Assembly: GCA_964417785.1 (NCBI GenBank)
Contig: CAYQJO010000003.1
Location: 1-52,249 of the forward strand
Direction: 5' to 3'
DNA: 52,249 nucleotides
From: DAOTUL01 sp034437435
GTDB taxonomy: Bacteria; Chloroflexota; Anaerolineae; Aggregatilineales; Phototrophicaceae
Part shown: positions 17,404 through 24,800 of the stretch, one piece after another
Position numbering within the stretch: position 1 is the stretch's first letter
Layout of the letters: every line of letters starts with the position of its first letter
Translations under genes and position numbers: made by a program
The notes under the pieces: generated by a model
What the model was told of the DNA's origin: nothing
Database searches by the model: none
Seen by the model: only the letters and a program-made list of their open reading frames with translations

Positions 17404-18433
17404 ATGCGTCTCCATATTCTGATATTGCTGNNNNNNNNNNNNNNNNNNNNNNNNNNNNNNNNNNNNNNNNNNNNNNNNNNNNNNNNNNNNNNNNNNNNNN
17501 NNNNNNNNNNNNNNNNNNNNNNNNNNNNNNGAGCCGGTGGCGACCCTTACCGGCCACACGGAGCCAGTAAACGATCTGGCCTTCAATCCTGATGGCACGC
17601 TGCTCGCCTCTGCCAGCGACGACACCAGCATGCGCTTATGGGATGTGGCCGAGCGCGAACAGGTGGATGAAATCTACCCACATGTGTCGTTCGTTCGTGA
17701 TGTAGAGTTTTCGCCGTCGGGGGAACTGCTGGCTACGGCGTCCTGGGATCGCAACACCGTTCTCTATGATATGACGGGAGACGACCCCATCGAGCAGGGC
17801 CGCCTCGCCGGGTTTGAGCATATCATTGAACGGGTGGCCTTCAGCCCGGACGGCGAACAGATCGCGCTGGCGGTGGGGAATGGCACGGTGCCGATATACG
17901 CTGTGGAAAGCTTTGAGTTGCAAACCATCCTGGCACTCGACGGCCTGACCATCAACGGATTGGTGTTCGGCACTGATATGCTGGTGACGGCGACCGGTTT
18001 CCCGGATGATGATTTGCAGCGCTGGTCACTGCCTGATGGGGAGGCGGTCTCGTTCCCGGACGGTCACAGCGACGCGGTGACGACGCTGGCCTTCAACGGC
18101 GATCTGTTGGCTTCCGGTGGTGACGATGCGGCAGTTATCCTATGGCGGATGACAGAGACCGACGTGGTGCAGGTGAGTCGGCTCGATGTCGGTCGGGGTG
18201 GCTGGATCAGCGATCTGGCCTTCAATCCCGGCGGTACGCTGCTGGCAGCAGCCACGCTGGACGGTGATGTAATCGTCTGGGATGTGAGCGACGACACACT
18301 GGTAGAGGTCGCCAGCCTACCTCATAATGACCCGGTTTTCGCCGTCGCCTTCAGCGCGGATACACTGGCGACGAGCGGCGAAGACCCGGCTATTCGCCTG
18401 TGGGACATCACGCCTCTTGTTCCCGCAGAGTGA
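17404..18433 (+). CDS. exported WD40 beta-propeller protein, interrupted by an assembly gap
   Basis: The gene starts at ATG 17404 (MRLHILILL), apparently a signal peptide. The 100-N gap at 17431-17530 then shifts the nominal frame. From 17531 the frame gives at least six WD40 blades with GH...VNDLAFNPDGTLLASASDD...RLWD-type units, ending IRLWDITPLVPAE. A seven-blade propeller is likely once the gap is filled. Such proteins act as binding platforms, and the partner is unknown. Its 3' end overlaps the convergent ABC permease gene by 26 bases. Confidence 0.8.
17431..17530. other. assembly gap of 100 N inside the WD40 gene
   Basis: There are exactly 100 N, and the frame changes across it. WD40 repeats are a plausible reason for the assembly break. 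Confidence 0.95.
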
Positions 18434-19142
18434 CAACGGCCAGCGACATCACTACCGCACCGTAGGCGATGAGTGCCAGCAGCATCGTGCTGTTGCCACC
18501 AGTACCGATAATCGATTGGATGACCTCGCTGGCATAGTACATGGGCGTGGTCACGCTCAGCGGGGAAATCCAATCCGGCAGTTTATCGACCGCCACGATC
18601 ATGCCGGAGAAAAACACCGATGGCATCAGGATCAGCGGCACAAAGGGCAGCACCTGGCCTTCATTGCGGGCGAAGTTGGAGACCAGAATACCCAGGGCTA
18701 TGCTCACCACCGCCAACATCCACGTCACCAGATAGATTGAAGCGAAGGTCCCCAGTTCGTAGTTTAGCTCGAACAACCAGTTAAGTTCCGCCAGTACAAT
18801 GGCGCTCTGGATCGTTCCCAGGAGGGTGTAGGCCATCACATAGCCGCCGATGATGCTGGCCCGCCGGTAGCCGCTGATGAACATTCGGGTGAGTGTCTGT
18901 GAGGTACGCTCACGGACCAGCCCGATTGCGCACAGCACATAGGTCAAGAAGTGGACGATAAACGCGCTCACCGGCGGTACGAAGGTGTTTGCCTCGAACA
19001 TGGGGTTATCCACCGCGTCGAAGAAAATCCACAGCATAAACATAATCGCGACGGGAACCAGCAGCGAGAGTGCCAGAAAACGCCGGTCATGCACCAACTG
19101 GCGCAGTACCCGTCCGGCCACCGCAATTATTTGACTAAACAT
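18408..19142 (-). CDS. ABC-2 type transporter permease
   Basis: The 244-residue permease has six predicted helices, including ALSLLVPVAIMFMLWIFF, FIVHFLTYVLCAIGL and VLPFVPLILMPSVFFSGMIV. The amphipathic VRERTSQTLTRMFISGYRR region is typical of ABC-2 exporters. It would pair with the ATPase encoded just upstream. The start is ATG 19142, with AAGGAG upstream; it overlaps the ATPase stop by 8 bases. Drug or lipid export is likely for this TetR-linked type, but the substrate is unknown. Confidence 0.9.
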   Translation of the reverse strand: MFSQIIAVAGRVLRQLVHDRRFLALSLLVPVAIMFMLWIFFDAVDNPMFEANTFVPPVSAFIVHFLTYVLCAIGLVRERTSQTLTRMFISGYRRASIIGGYVMAYTLLGTIQSAIVLAELNWLFELNYELGTFASIYLVTWMLAVVSIALGILVSNFARNEGQVLPFVPLILMPSVFFSGMIVAVDKLPDWISPLSVTTPMYYASEVIQSIIGTGGNSTMLLALIAYGAVVMSLAVVTLREQEA

Positions 19143-19968
19143 GGCTTTGCTCCTTGATGAGTTCGAGGACCACATCTTCCAGTGTGGACTCGTGAATTTC
19201 GATACGGTCAGCCTGAACCTCCAGCATCCGGGGCAGTTGTTCGGCGTAATTATCCAGCGTTTCGGTCCGTGTGCTGCCGTTGTACCAGATGGTGACGGTC
19301 GCCCGTCCCCGTGCCATCAAGCCACGCGGCGTATCGCAGGCCAGCGCCATACCATCACGCATCACCGCTACCCGATCACAGTGAAAGGCTTCGTCCATCT
19401 GGTGAGTGCTGACGACAATTGTCACGCCCTGGTCGGCCAGATCGCGGAAGTGCTGCCACAGGGCTTCGCGCAATTTGGGGTCAACGCCGGTGCTGGGTTC
19501 GTCCAGGAGCAGCAAACGGGGCCGGTGGACCAGGGCGCAGGCCAGCGATACCCGCTGCTTCATACCCCCGGAGAAACCGTGTACCGGATCGTCCTGCCGG
19601 TCACTCAGATTGAGAAAATCCAGCACTTCTTCGATCCGCCGCTCCAATCCGTCGATCTTGCGGGCATGGGCGAAGAAGCGTACATTTTGCCGGGCGGTCA
19701 GATCGTCGTAGAGGGCCGCCGACTGAGGCATGTAGCCAACCTGCTGCCGGATGGCATGGGACTGCTGTGCCGGGTCCATATCGAGTACGCGCACGGTCCC
19801 GGAGTCGTAGGGTGTGATGCCCGTCAATATCTTGATAAGGGTGGTTTTGCCCGCGCCGTTGGCACCGAGCAAGCCGTAGATTTCACCATCGTTGACCGAT
19901 AGGGTCAACCCGCGCAGGGCTTCAATGCGCCCATAATTCTTTTTGACCGCTTCGACCTTAATCGCCAT
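19135..19968 (-). CDS. ABC transporter ATP-binding protein
   Basis: The 277-residue nucleotide-binding subunit has Walker A GANGAGKTT at residues 35-43, the signature FSGGMKQRVSLA, Walker B LLLLDEPSTGVDP and a switch His in VSTHQMDE. It energises the permease downstream. The start is ATG 19968 with AAGGA upstream; a longer frame to 20142 lies inside the TetR gene and is rejected. It overlaps the TetR stop by 11 bases, so regulator, ATPase and permease form one operon. Confidence 0.94.
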   Translation of the reverse strand: MAIKVEAVKKNYGRIEALRGLTLSVNDGEIYGLLGANGAGKTTLIKILTGITPYDSGTVRVLDMDPAQQSHAIRQQVGYMPQSAALYDDLTARQNVRFFAHARKIDGLERRIEEVLDFLNLSDRQDDPVHGFSGGMKQRVSLACALVHRPRLLLLDEPSTGVDPKLREALWQHFRDLADQGVTIVVSTHQMDEAFHCDRVAVMRDGMALACDTPRGLMARGRATVTIWYNGSTRTETLDNYAEQLPRMLEVQADRIEIHESTLEDVVLELIKEQSHV

Positions 19969-20563
19969 TACTGAGTCCTTCCAGGAATATTGAGACGACT
20001 TGACGGATATAGGCATCGCGTTCGGGCATGCCTTCGGATAGCTGGACGAAAATGTTGTTCGCCAGCAGATTTGCCAGCAATCCACCCACAAATATGCGCG
20101 ACGATGCCTGAGTATCGTGTGGGCGCAGACGCCCCAGTTCAATCTGGCGGTTGAAATAACGATTCAGCAGCGACAGCATCGTTTTCTGGAACTCCGAGAT
20201 GCCTTCGGCAACTTCCGGCAAGCGCATGGCCTCAGAGAAATAAAGCCGCATCATGTTCGCCATCGCGGGGTTGTCCTGCAAGCTCAGGAAGCCGTTGGCG
20301 ATAAGCGGCAGAATCGTCTCTGGGGGTTGGTCCATCATCATGTCCAGGGCTTCTGGTTGGGCGTTGGGAATCATACCCAGGGGTGAGAGTTCCGTCATAA
20401 TCGCGCTGAGCAGTTCTTTCTTATCCTCAAAGTAATGGTAGATCAACGCTGAGGATTTGATATTGGCTTCGCGAGCGATCTGCTTGATGCTCGCCTTGTG
20501 GAATCCGTGTGTGGAAAACACCCGTAATCCCGCTTCCATGATCTCTTGTCGCCTATCCGTCAT
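19958..20563 (-). CDS. TetR/AcrR-family repressor of the ABC exporter
   Basis: The 201-residue product has an N-terminal TetR HTH (MTDRRQEIMEAGLRVFSTHGFHKASIKQIAREANIKSSALIYHYFEDKKELL) and a variable ligand-binding C-terminal domain. It heads the exporter operon. A perfect 20-base palindrome and a second inverted repeat surround its promoter, so autorepression relieved by an exported ligand is the simplest model. Confidence 0.93.
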   Translation of the reverse strand: MTDRRQEIMEAGLRVFSTHGFHKASIKQIAREANIKSSALIYHYFEDKKELLSAIMTELSPLGMIPNAQPEALDMMMDQPPETILPLIANGFLSLQDNPAMANMMRLYFSEAMRLPEVAEGISEFQKTMLSLLNRYFNRQIELGRLRPHDTQASSRIFVGGLLANLLANNIFVQLSEGMPERDAYIRQVVSIFLEGLSNGD

Positions 20564-20578
20564 ATTGCTTTACCAGAG

Positions 20579-20598
20579 TTGATTGATCGATCAATCAA
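20579..20598. promoter_or_regulatory. perfect 20-bp palindromic operator before the tetR gene
   Basis: TTGATTGATCGATCAATCAA is a perfect palindrome about 16 bases upstream of the TetR start, next to the -10. It is the likely TetR binding site. Confidence 0.75.
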
Positions 20599-20635
20599 AA
20601 TATAGCACAAAATTGATTCCAGAGTCAAGAATCAA
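20599..20635 (-). promoter_or_regulatory. promoter of the tetR-ABC operon with a second inverted repeat
   Basis: On the minus strand TTGACT (20628-20623) and TATATT (20604-20599) are 18 bases apart. A second inverted repeat, TTGATTC with GAATCAA (20613-20635), brackets the -35 and shares the TTGATT half-site with the main palindrome. Confidence 0.7.
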
Positions 20636-20657
20636 AAAGCCGCCGTAAACTGGCGGC
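20634..20657 (-). terminator. terminator of lexA
   Basis: On the minus strand GCCGCC and GGCGGC arms with a 7-base loop are followed by TTTTTG, 18 bases after the lexA stop. It also overlaps the inverted repeat near the tetR promoter. Confidence 0.85.
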
Positions 20658-20675
20658 CTGATTTGTGTGTATTGA

Positions 20676-21350
20676 CTAATGTGGCATCTGGCGTAAAACG
20701 GAGAGGACTTTGCCCTGGATATGACAGTGACGGGCATCGACATAGATGGGGTCCATCGTCGGGTGTGCTGGTTGCAGCCGGATACGCTCACCTTCCGGGT
20801 GGAAGTGCTTGAGCGTGGTCTCGCTGCGGTCATCCAGCCACACCGCAACCATATCGCCGCTGCGAATCGAGTCTGTCTTGCGGAGTATGACAATATCGCC
20901 GTCCTGGATCATAGCGTCGATCATAGAGTCGCCTTTTACCGTCAGCGCGAAAACATCCGAGGGGCTGATGCCCGACAGCATGGACGCTGGAATCTCGATC
21001 ACATTTTCCGGGTCGGGATACGTGTCATCGGGAACGTTGACCGGCTCGCTGGCGACAATCTGCCCGTACATCTGCACCGGGATGACCTCGGTTGCCTGAT
21101 GGACCTTGCTCCGGTTCCCGTTGGGCAGTTCGCGGATCAAACGCAGTCCGCGTGATTTGGACTCCACCCGTTCCAGGAATCCAGCCTGAACCAGTTTGTT
21201 CAGGTTATAATTGACAACGGAGGTCGAGTCAATTCCGGTATTGGCACCGACCTCACGGATCGTGGGCGGGAAGCCATTCTCGGCAATATACCGGTCCATG
21301 AACAACAGGATATTTTGCTGTCGTTCTGAGAGTTTGTCGAAATCTTTCAT
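20676..21350 (-). CDS. lexA: LexA repressor (SOS regulator, S24 autoprotease)
   Basis: The 224-residue product has an N-terminal winged helix (LSERQQNILLFMDRYIAENGFPPTIREVGANTGI) and a C-terminal S24 peptidase. The nucleophile is S142 (GDSMID) and the base is K181 (TTLKHF). The cleavage region reads GQIVASEPV, so the scissile bond is A100-S101 instead of the usual Ala-Gly. The start is ATG 21350 with AGGAAA upstream; a longer frame to 21410 runs through the operator and is rejected. It would repress SOS genes until RecA triggers self-cleavage. Two GAAC-N4-GTTC-type boxes lie just upstream. Confidence 0.95.
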   Translation of the reverse strand: MKDFDKLSERQQNILLFMDRYIAENGFPPTIREVGANTGIDSTSVVNYNLNKLVQAGFLERVESKSRGLRLIRELPNGNRSKVHQATEVIPVQMYGQIVASEPVNVPDDTYPDPENVIEIPASMLSGISPSDVFALTVKGDSMIDAMIQDGDIVILRKTDSIRSGDMVAVWLDDRSETTLKHFHPEGERIRLQPAHPTMDPIYVDARHCHIQGKVLSVLRQMPH

Positions 21351-21372
21351 CGAAATTTCCTGACAACACCTA

Positions 21373-21386
21373 CGAATAATTGTTCT
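21373..21386. promoter_or_regulatory. degenerate SOS box (LexA operator 2)
   Basis: CGAATAATTGTTCT matches CGAAC-N4-GTTCG at 12 of 14 spaced positions. It lies between lexA and the better box. Confidence 0.5.
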
Positions 21387-21395
21387 AAGTATAAA

Positions 21396-21409
21396 CGAAC
21401 ATAAGTTCA
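21396..21409. promoter_or_regulatory. SOS box (LexA operator 1)
   Basis: CGAACATAAGTTCA is close to the Gram-positive-type consensus CGAAC-N4-GTTCG, 46 bases upstream of lexA and 103 upstream of the divergent amidase gene. Confidence 0.75.
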
Positions 21410-21511
21410 TCTGTCAAATAAATGTTCTGTTCACATTCTGTTCTAATGCGTTCATCAGTGACCAGATGCTTTTCGATAGGAAATGTTCTTCTTTATGATA
21501 AGGATTCGTCG

Positions 21512-22090
21512 ATGGCTGAGTTCCCGCAGTATCCAAACATCGTTGATCGTGCGTCCTGGGGTGGGGTTTCGCCCAACAACGCTGCCAGTAACGAGTTCGG
21601 CTTCTACCCGGAAAACCCCTATGGCTGGCGCGTATACGATTCGCCAGAGATTTACCGCACTGTTGTGATTCATCATTCGGTGGTCTATGCCCAGGACGAC
21701 GCCAGCACCCTGCGCGAAATTCAGGAACTGCATCAGAATGATCGCGGTTGGGCCGACATCGCCTACCATTACCTTGTCGGCAAAAACGGGCTGGTCTATG
21801 CGGGTCGGGCTGTAAATGTGCGCGGTGCGCATGTCGGTGGCTATAACACTGGCAGCGTCGGTGTTTGTCTTCTGGGTGATTTCACCCGCGAGGACCCCAC
21901 CAACGCCCAGATTCAGACCACCGCCGCCCTGGTGCAGTGGCTGGGCGAATCGCTGCCGCTGACCCATCTCGCCGGACATTACGAGTTCAATCCGATCACC
22001 GTCTGTCCTGGCTACCGGATGATTGTCCACCTCGACGATCTCGCCACCCAGGCCAATCTGAAACGCGGCACCGAAGGTTACTCAGCTTAA
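21512..22090 (+). CDS. N-acetylmuramoyl-L-alanine amidase / PGRP-like (Amidase_2)
   Basis: The 192-residue product has the Amidase_2/PGRP fold. The zinc ligands H54 (VVIHHS), H156 (AGHYEF) and C165 (TVCPG) are visible, with the catalytic-type Y85 (DIAYHY). It should cut the amide between MurNAc and L-Ala. No signal peptide is visible, which is unusual for a wall-directed enzyme and would fit a lysis, recycling or phage-type role. The start is ATG 21512 with AAGGA upstream; the longer frame to 21422 covers the lexA control region. It is divergent from lexA and may share its SOS control. Confidence 0.88.
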   Translation: MAEFPQYPNIVDRASWGGVSPNNAASNEFGFYPENPYGWRVYDSPEIYRTVVIHHSVVYAQDDASTLREIQELHQNDRGWADIAYHYLVGKNGLVYAGRAVNVRGAHVGGYNTGSVGVCLLGDFTREDPTNAQIQTTAALVQWLGESLPLTHLAGHYEFNPITVCPGYRMIVHLDDLATQANLKRGTEGYSA

Positions 22091-22108
22091 TACTCCGTGA
22101 GAAATCGC

Positions 22109-22136
22109 TTGACAAATACAATTATGTTTTTACAAT
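22109..22136 (+). promoter_or_regulatory. promoter of the HTH-SRPBCC-BtrH cassette
   Basis: TTGACA (22109-22114) and TACAAT (22131-22136) are separated by 16 bases. They lie in an AT-rich stretch that stands out from the GC-rich surroundings, 33 bases before ATG 22169. Confidence 0.75.
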
Positions 22137-22168
22137 AAAATTAGTTTTTAAAACAGGTGTTTGCATAC

Positions 22169-22765
22169 ATGCGTGATGTTTTCTACATTGAGGATGTGGA
22201 ACAGGCGGTGGCATTGCTCAAGCCGATCCGCATTGAAATCCTGAAACGGATGGACCATCCTGTCACATGTCCTGATCTGGCTGACTGGTTCGGCGAAAGC
22301 GCTCAGAAAATCTACTACCATGTAAAGGCGTTGGAAAAAGCTGGCCTGGTCGAAAAAGTCGAGGAACGGCGTGTACGCGGTGTCGTGGAAGGCTATTATC
22401 AGGCACGGGCGCGATCCTACTGGCTGGCTCCCCAATTAGTCGGTCAGATCGGCGGTGAGGCGATTTCGCAAGACCAGATCAGCCTGCGGGTATTGCTCTC
22501 GTTGGCTGAGGAGATGCACAGCGAAATTGGCAAGCTCGGTCAGCAGGCTGAAGCAGGCCAGGATGTGCCTTCGCTCTCACTTTCGGCCCATGTCCACCTT
22601 CCGGATGCCGGTCGCAGAAATGAATTTCTGCGGGAAGTACAAACTTTTTTCCAGCATCTCGCCACCCGCTATGGTCTACCTGAAGACGATATCGGGATTA
22701 CCGATGGACAGGGTTTTCGTCTGGTGCTGGTTTGCTACCCGAAGATTAATGGAGAAGCCGAATGA
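22169..22765 (+). CDS. ArsR-like winged-helix transcriptional regulator
   Basis: The 198-residue product has an N-terminal HTH of ArsR/HTH_20 type (VEQAVALLKPIRIEILKRMDHPVTCPDLADWFGESAQKIYYHVKALEKAGLVEKV). The C-terminal domain of about 110 residues has no metal-binding Cys cluster, so it is more likely a ligand sensor or dimerisation part. The start is ATG 22169; a GTG at 22157 is in frame. It is the first gene of a four-gene run and overlaps the next one by ATGA (22762-22765). It probably controls the cassette. Confidence 0.85.
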   Translation: MRDVFYIEDVEQAVALLKPIRIEILKRMDHPVTCPDLADWFGESAQKIYYHVKALEKAGLVEKVEERRVRGVVEGYYQARARSYWLAPQLVGQIGGEAISQDQISLRVLLSLAEEMHSEIGKLGQQAEAGQDVPSLSLSAHVHLPDAGRRNEFLREVQTFFQHLATRYGLPEDDIGITDGQGFRLVLVCYPKINGEAE

Positions 22766-23676
22766 TGGATCGCTTAACACTACAAATCCTTATCAACGCG
22801 ACCGTAGACACGGTCTACCACCATTTGACAGACACCGAAGCGCTGAAGCGTTGGTTCGTGGAGGAAGCCGACATCGCCCTGGACCAGGACCGGTACGATT
22901 TCTGGGGGCGTTTTACGCCGGGAAATCCGGGTCGGCAGGCTGGCAAACATCCGCTGGTTACTGCCGATCCTCTGCACTATCGCTGGCAGATCGATAGCGC
23001 GGAAACGGCGGTGCGCATCCAACTGCAACCTATAGACGGCAAGACACTCCTGGTGCTGGAACACGATGGCGCAGATCAAGGATTGCACAGTGCGCAATAC
23101 ACGTTGGAGGATTTCTGGTTTCTCTCGCTGGAAAATCTACGGCGGAGCATTGACGGCAAACCTGCCGAAGCCCGGGTTGACTTTTCACAGCCGATGATCG
23201 GTGACATCGAACACAGCCTGGAAGTTGATGCCACACCTCAGACTATATTCGAGGTTCTGCTCAAACCAGAACAACTCGAACGCTGGATCGCAAGCAAGGC
23301 GACAGTCGAACCGAAGATTGGTGGAGCCTATACCGTTGGATGGGGAGAAAATGTTGGCCCGATCAAAATTGTGGAACTGGTTGACAATGAGCGCCTGAGC
23401 ATCCAATGGGCAGAGGCACCCGGCAGGGATACGATTGTCACCTGGGCGCTGGCTGAATCCGGTGGCAAAACCCGGTTGACATTGGTACACGGCGGTTTTG
23501 GTCCTGAAGACCCGACCGGCGGAATCCATGCGGGGTGGCTCAATTTCCTCAATTGGGTGCGCTCCATCGCCGAATACGGTGCAGATTGGCAACCGCCGAT
23601 CAAGAAACTCACCCCGGAGATCGCTGCCTATTACCCCCGTTCCATCGGAGAAACCCAGAAGAAGATGGCCTTATGA
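22762..23676 (+). CDS. tandem SRPBCC (AHSA1-type) domain protein
   Basis: The 304-residue product has two SRPBCC/AHSA1 helix-grip domains. The first spans about residues 4-135 (INATVDTVYHHLTDTEALKRWF) and the second about 150-280 (EVDATPQTIFEVLLKPEQLERWI). A short C-terminal tail follows. The fold binds hydrophobic ligands in a deep cavity. ArsR-type regulator plus AHSA1 pairs are common in bacteria, but their ligands are mostly unknown. It is linked by ATGA overlaps on both sides (22762-22765 and 23673-23676), so its dosage is tied to the regulator and the BtrH-like genes. Confidence 0.85.
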   Translation: MMDRLTLQILINATVDTVYHHLTDTEALKRWFVEEADIALDQDRYDFWGRFTPGNPGRQAGKHPLVTADPLHYRWQIDSAETAVRIQLQPIDGKTLLVLEHDGADQGLHSAQYTLEDFWFLSLENLRRSIDGKPAEARVDFSQPMIGDIEHSLEVDATPQTIFEVLLKPEQLERWIASKATVEPKIGGAYTVGWGENVGPIKIVELVDNERLSIQWAEAPGRDTIVTWALAESGGKTRLTLVHGGFGPEDPTGGIHAGWLNFLNWVRSIAEYGADWQPPIKKLTPEIAAYYPRSIGETQKKMAL

Positions 23677-24800
23677 TCCATCCCAACACCGCCAGCCTGT
23701 GCAATGTCTTGAGGGCGCAGGGAGTCATCAACCCGTTGACCGGCCAGCCCTACACCGAAGCGATGCTGCTGGGGATCGGTGGCGGTCTGGGAGCCGGGTA
23801 TATCCTGTGGGAGTTCAAAGCCGAGGATTACGCCATTATCGTGATGGGCTTCCGCAACCGCTGGAATTATGCCGTCGAGTACATGACCAACCTGTGCCAG
23901 CGCATTGGTGCAGCAGTCGAAGTCCAGGAGACCGGCAGCAAGAAGAAAGCAGCGGACAACCTCGCTGCGGGTGTGCCAGTGGTCGCCTGGGTGGATAAAG
24001 CCCATTTGCCCTACCAACACCTGCCGGAATCGCTGAAAGGCCACATCAGCCATGTGGTCGGTGTGCCTGGCCTGGAAGGCGATTCGGTGATGGTGGACGA
24101 TCTGGCAGAGGACCTGTTTACCGTCCCGGCAGAAATCTTCGCCGCTGCCCGTGCCCGCATTGGTTCGGACAAGAACCGCCTGATGCGCGTCACACCACCG
24201 GCAAACACCGATCTACCAGCAGCCATCCGCGCCGGAATCGCGGACTGTATCGCCCACCTGGACCGCTCGTCCGAGTCGTTCGCGCTGCCCGTCTACAAAA
24301 AGTGGGCGAAACTGATGACCGACAGGAAAAACAAGAAGGGCTGGCCGGTGGTCTTCAAGGAGCGTAAAGGGTTGTACAGCACGCTGCGCTCGATTTATGA
24401 AGGTATCACCCTGGACGGTACAGCCGGAGCCGGATTGCGTAGTTTGTACGCTGATTTTCTGGACGAAGCCGCTGCTGTGCTGGACAGCGCGAGTTTGAAC
24501 GATGCCGCCAGCGCTTACCGTAAAGCCGCTGATGCCTGGATTGCGTTGGCAGATGCCGCCCTGCCGGGTGAGCCGTTCGCCCGTACACGCGACTTGATGC
24601 AGCAGCGGTATGCGCAGTTCAAAGCCAACCAGGACATCCAGCCAGTGATGGACGAACTCAACACATTGCAGGCCGTTTACGATCAGGACTTTCCTCTGGA
24701 CGACACCACCACTCTGTTTGAAGCGCTCCAGGCCCACCTGGAAACCATCTACCAGACCGAAACCCATGCCCTCAACACCCTGAAGGAGACAACCGCATGA
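23673..24800 (+). CDS. BtrH_N/DUF4872-like protein, paralogue 1
   Basis: The 375-residue product resembles the butirosin BtrH N-terminal domain (papain-like fold, about residues 1-135: NTASLCNVLRAQG, then YTEAMLLGIGGGLGAGYILWEF). A DUF4872-like helical C-terminal part follows (about 140-370, with FTVPAEIFAAARARIGSDKNRLM and LRSLYADFLDEAA). BtrH moves an aminoacyl group from a carrier protein to an aminoglycoside. As I recall the family, an HC motif supplies the active Cys; here the aligned pair is H3-P4, though C10 lies close by. The start is ATG 23673, overlapping the previous stop by ATGA. The function is unknown. Confidence 0.75.
   Translation: MIHPNTASLCNVLRAQGVINPLTGQPYTEAMLLGIGGGLGAGYILWEFKAEDYAIIVMGFRNRWNYAVEYMTNLCQRIGAAVEVQETGSKKKAADNLAAGVPVVAWVDKAHLPYQHLPESLKGHISHVVGVPGLEGDSVMVDDLAEDLFTVPAEIFAAARARIGSDKNRLMRVTPPANTDLPAAIRAGIADCIAHLDRSSESFALPVYKKWAKLMTDRKNKKGWPVVFKERKGLYSTLRSIYEGITLDGTAGAGLRSLYADFLDEAAAVLDSASLNDAASAYRKAADAWIALADAALPGEPFARTRDLMQQRYAQFKANQDIQPVMDELNTLQAVYDQDFPLDDTTTLFEALQAHLETIYQTETHALNTLKETTA

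Noticed and set aside
3923..17530. CRISPR-like or other special meaning of the N runs
   Set aside because: All three are exactly 100 N, the usual scaffolding placeholder.
16700..17557. 285-residue minus-strand ORF opposite the M24 peptidase
   Set aside because: It spans an N gap and mirrors a fully conserved peptidase gene; there is no domain of its own.
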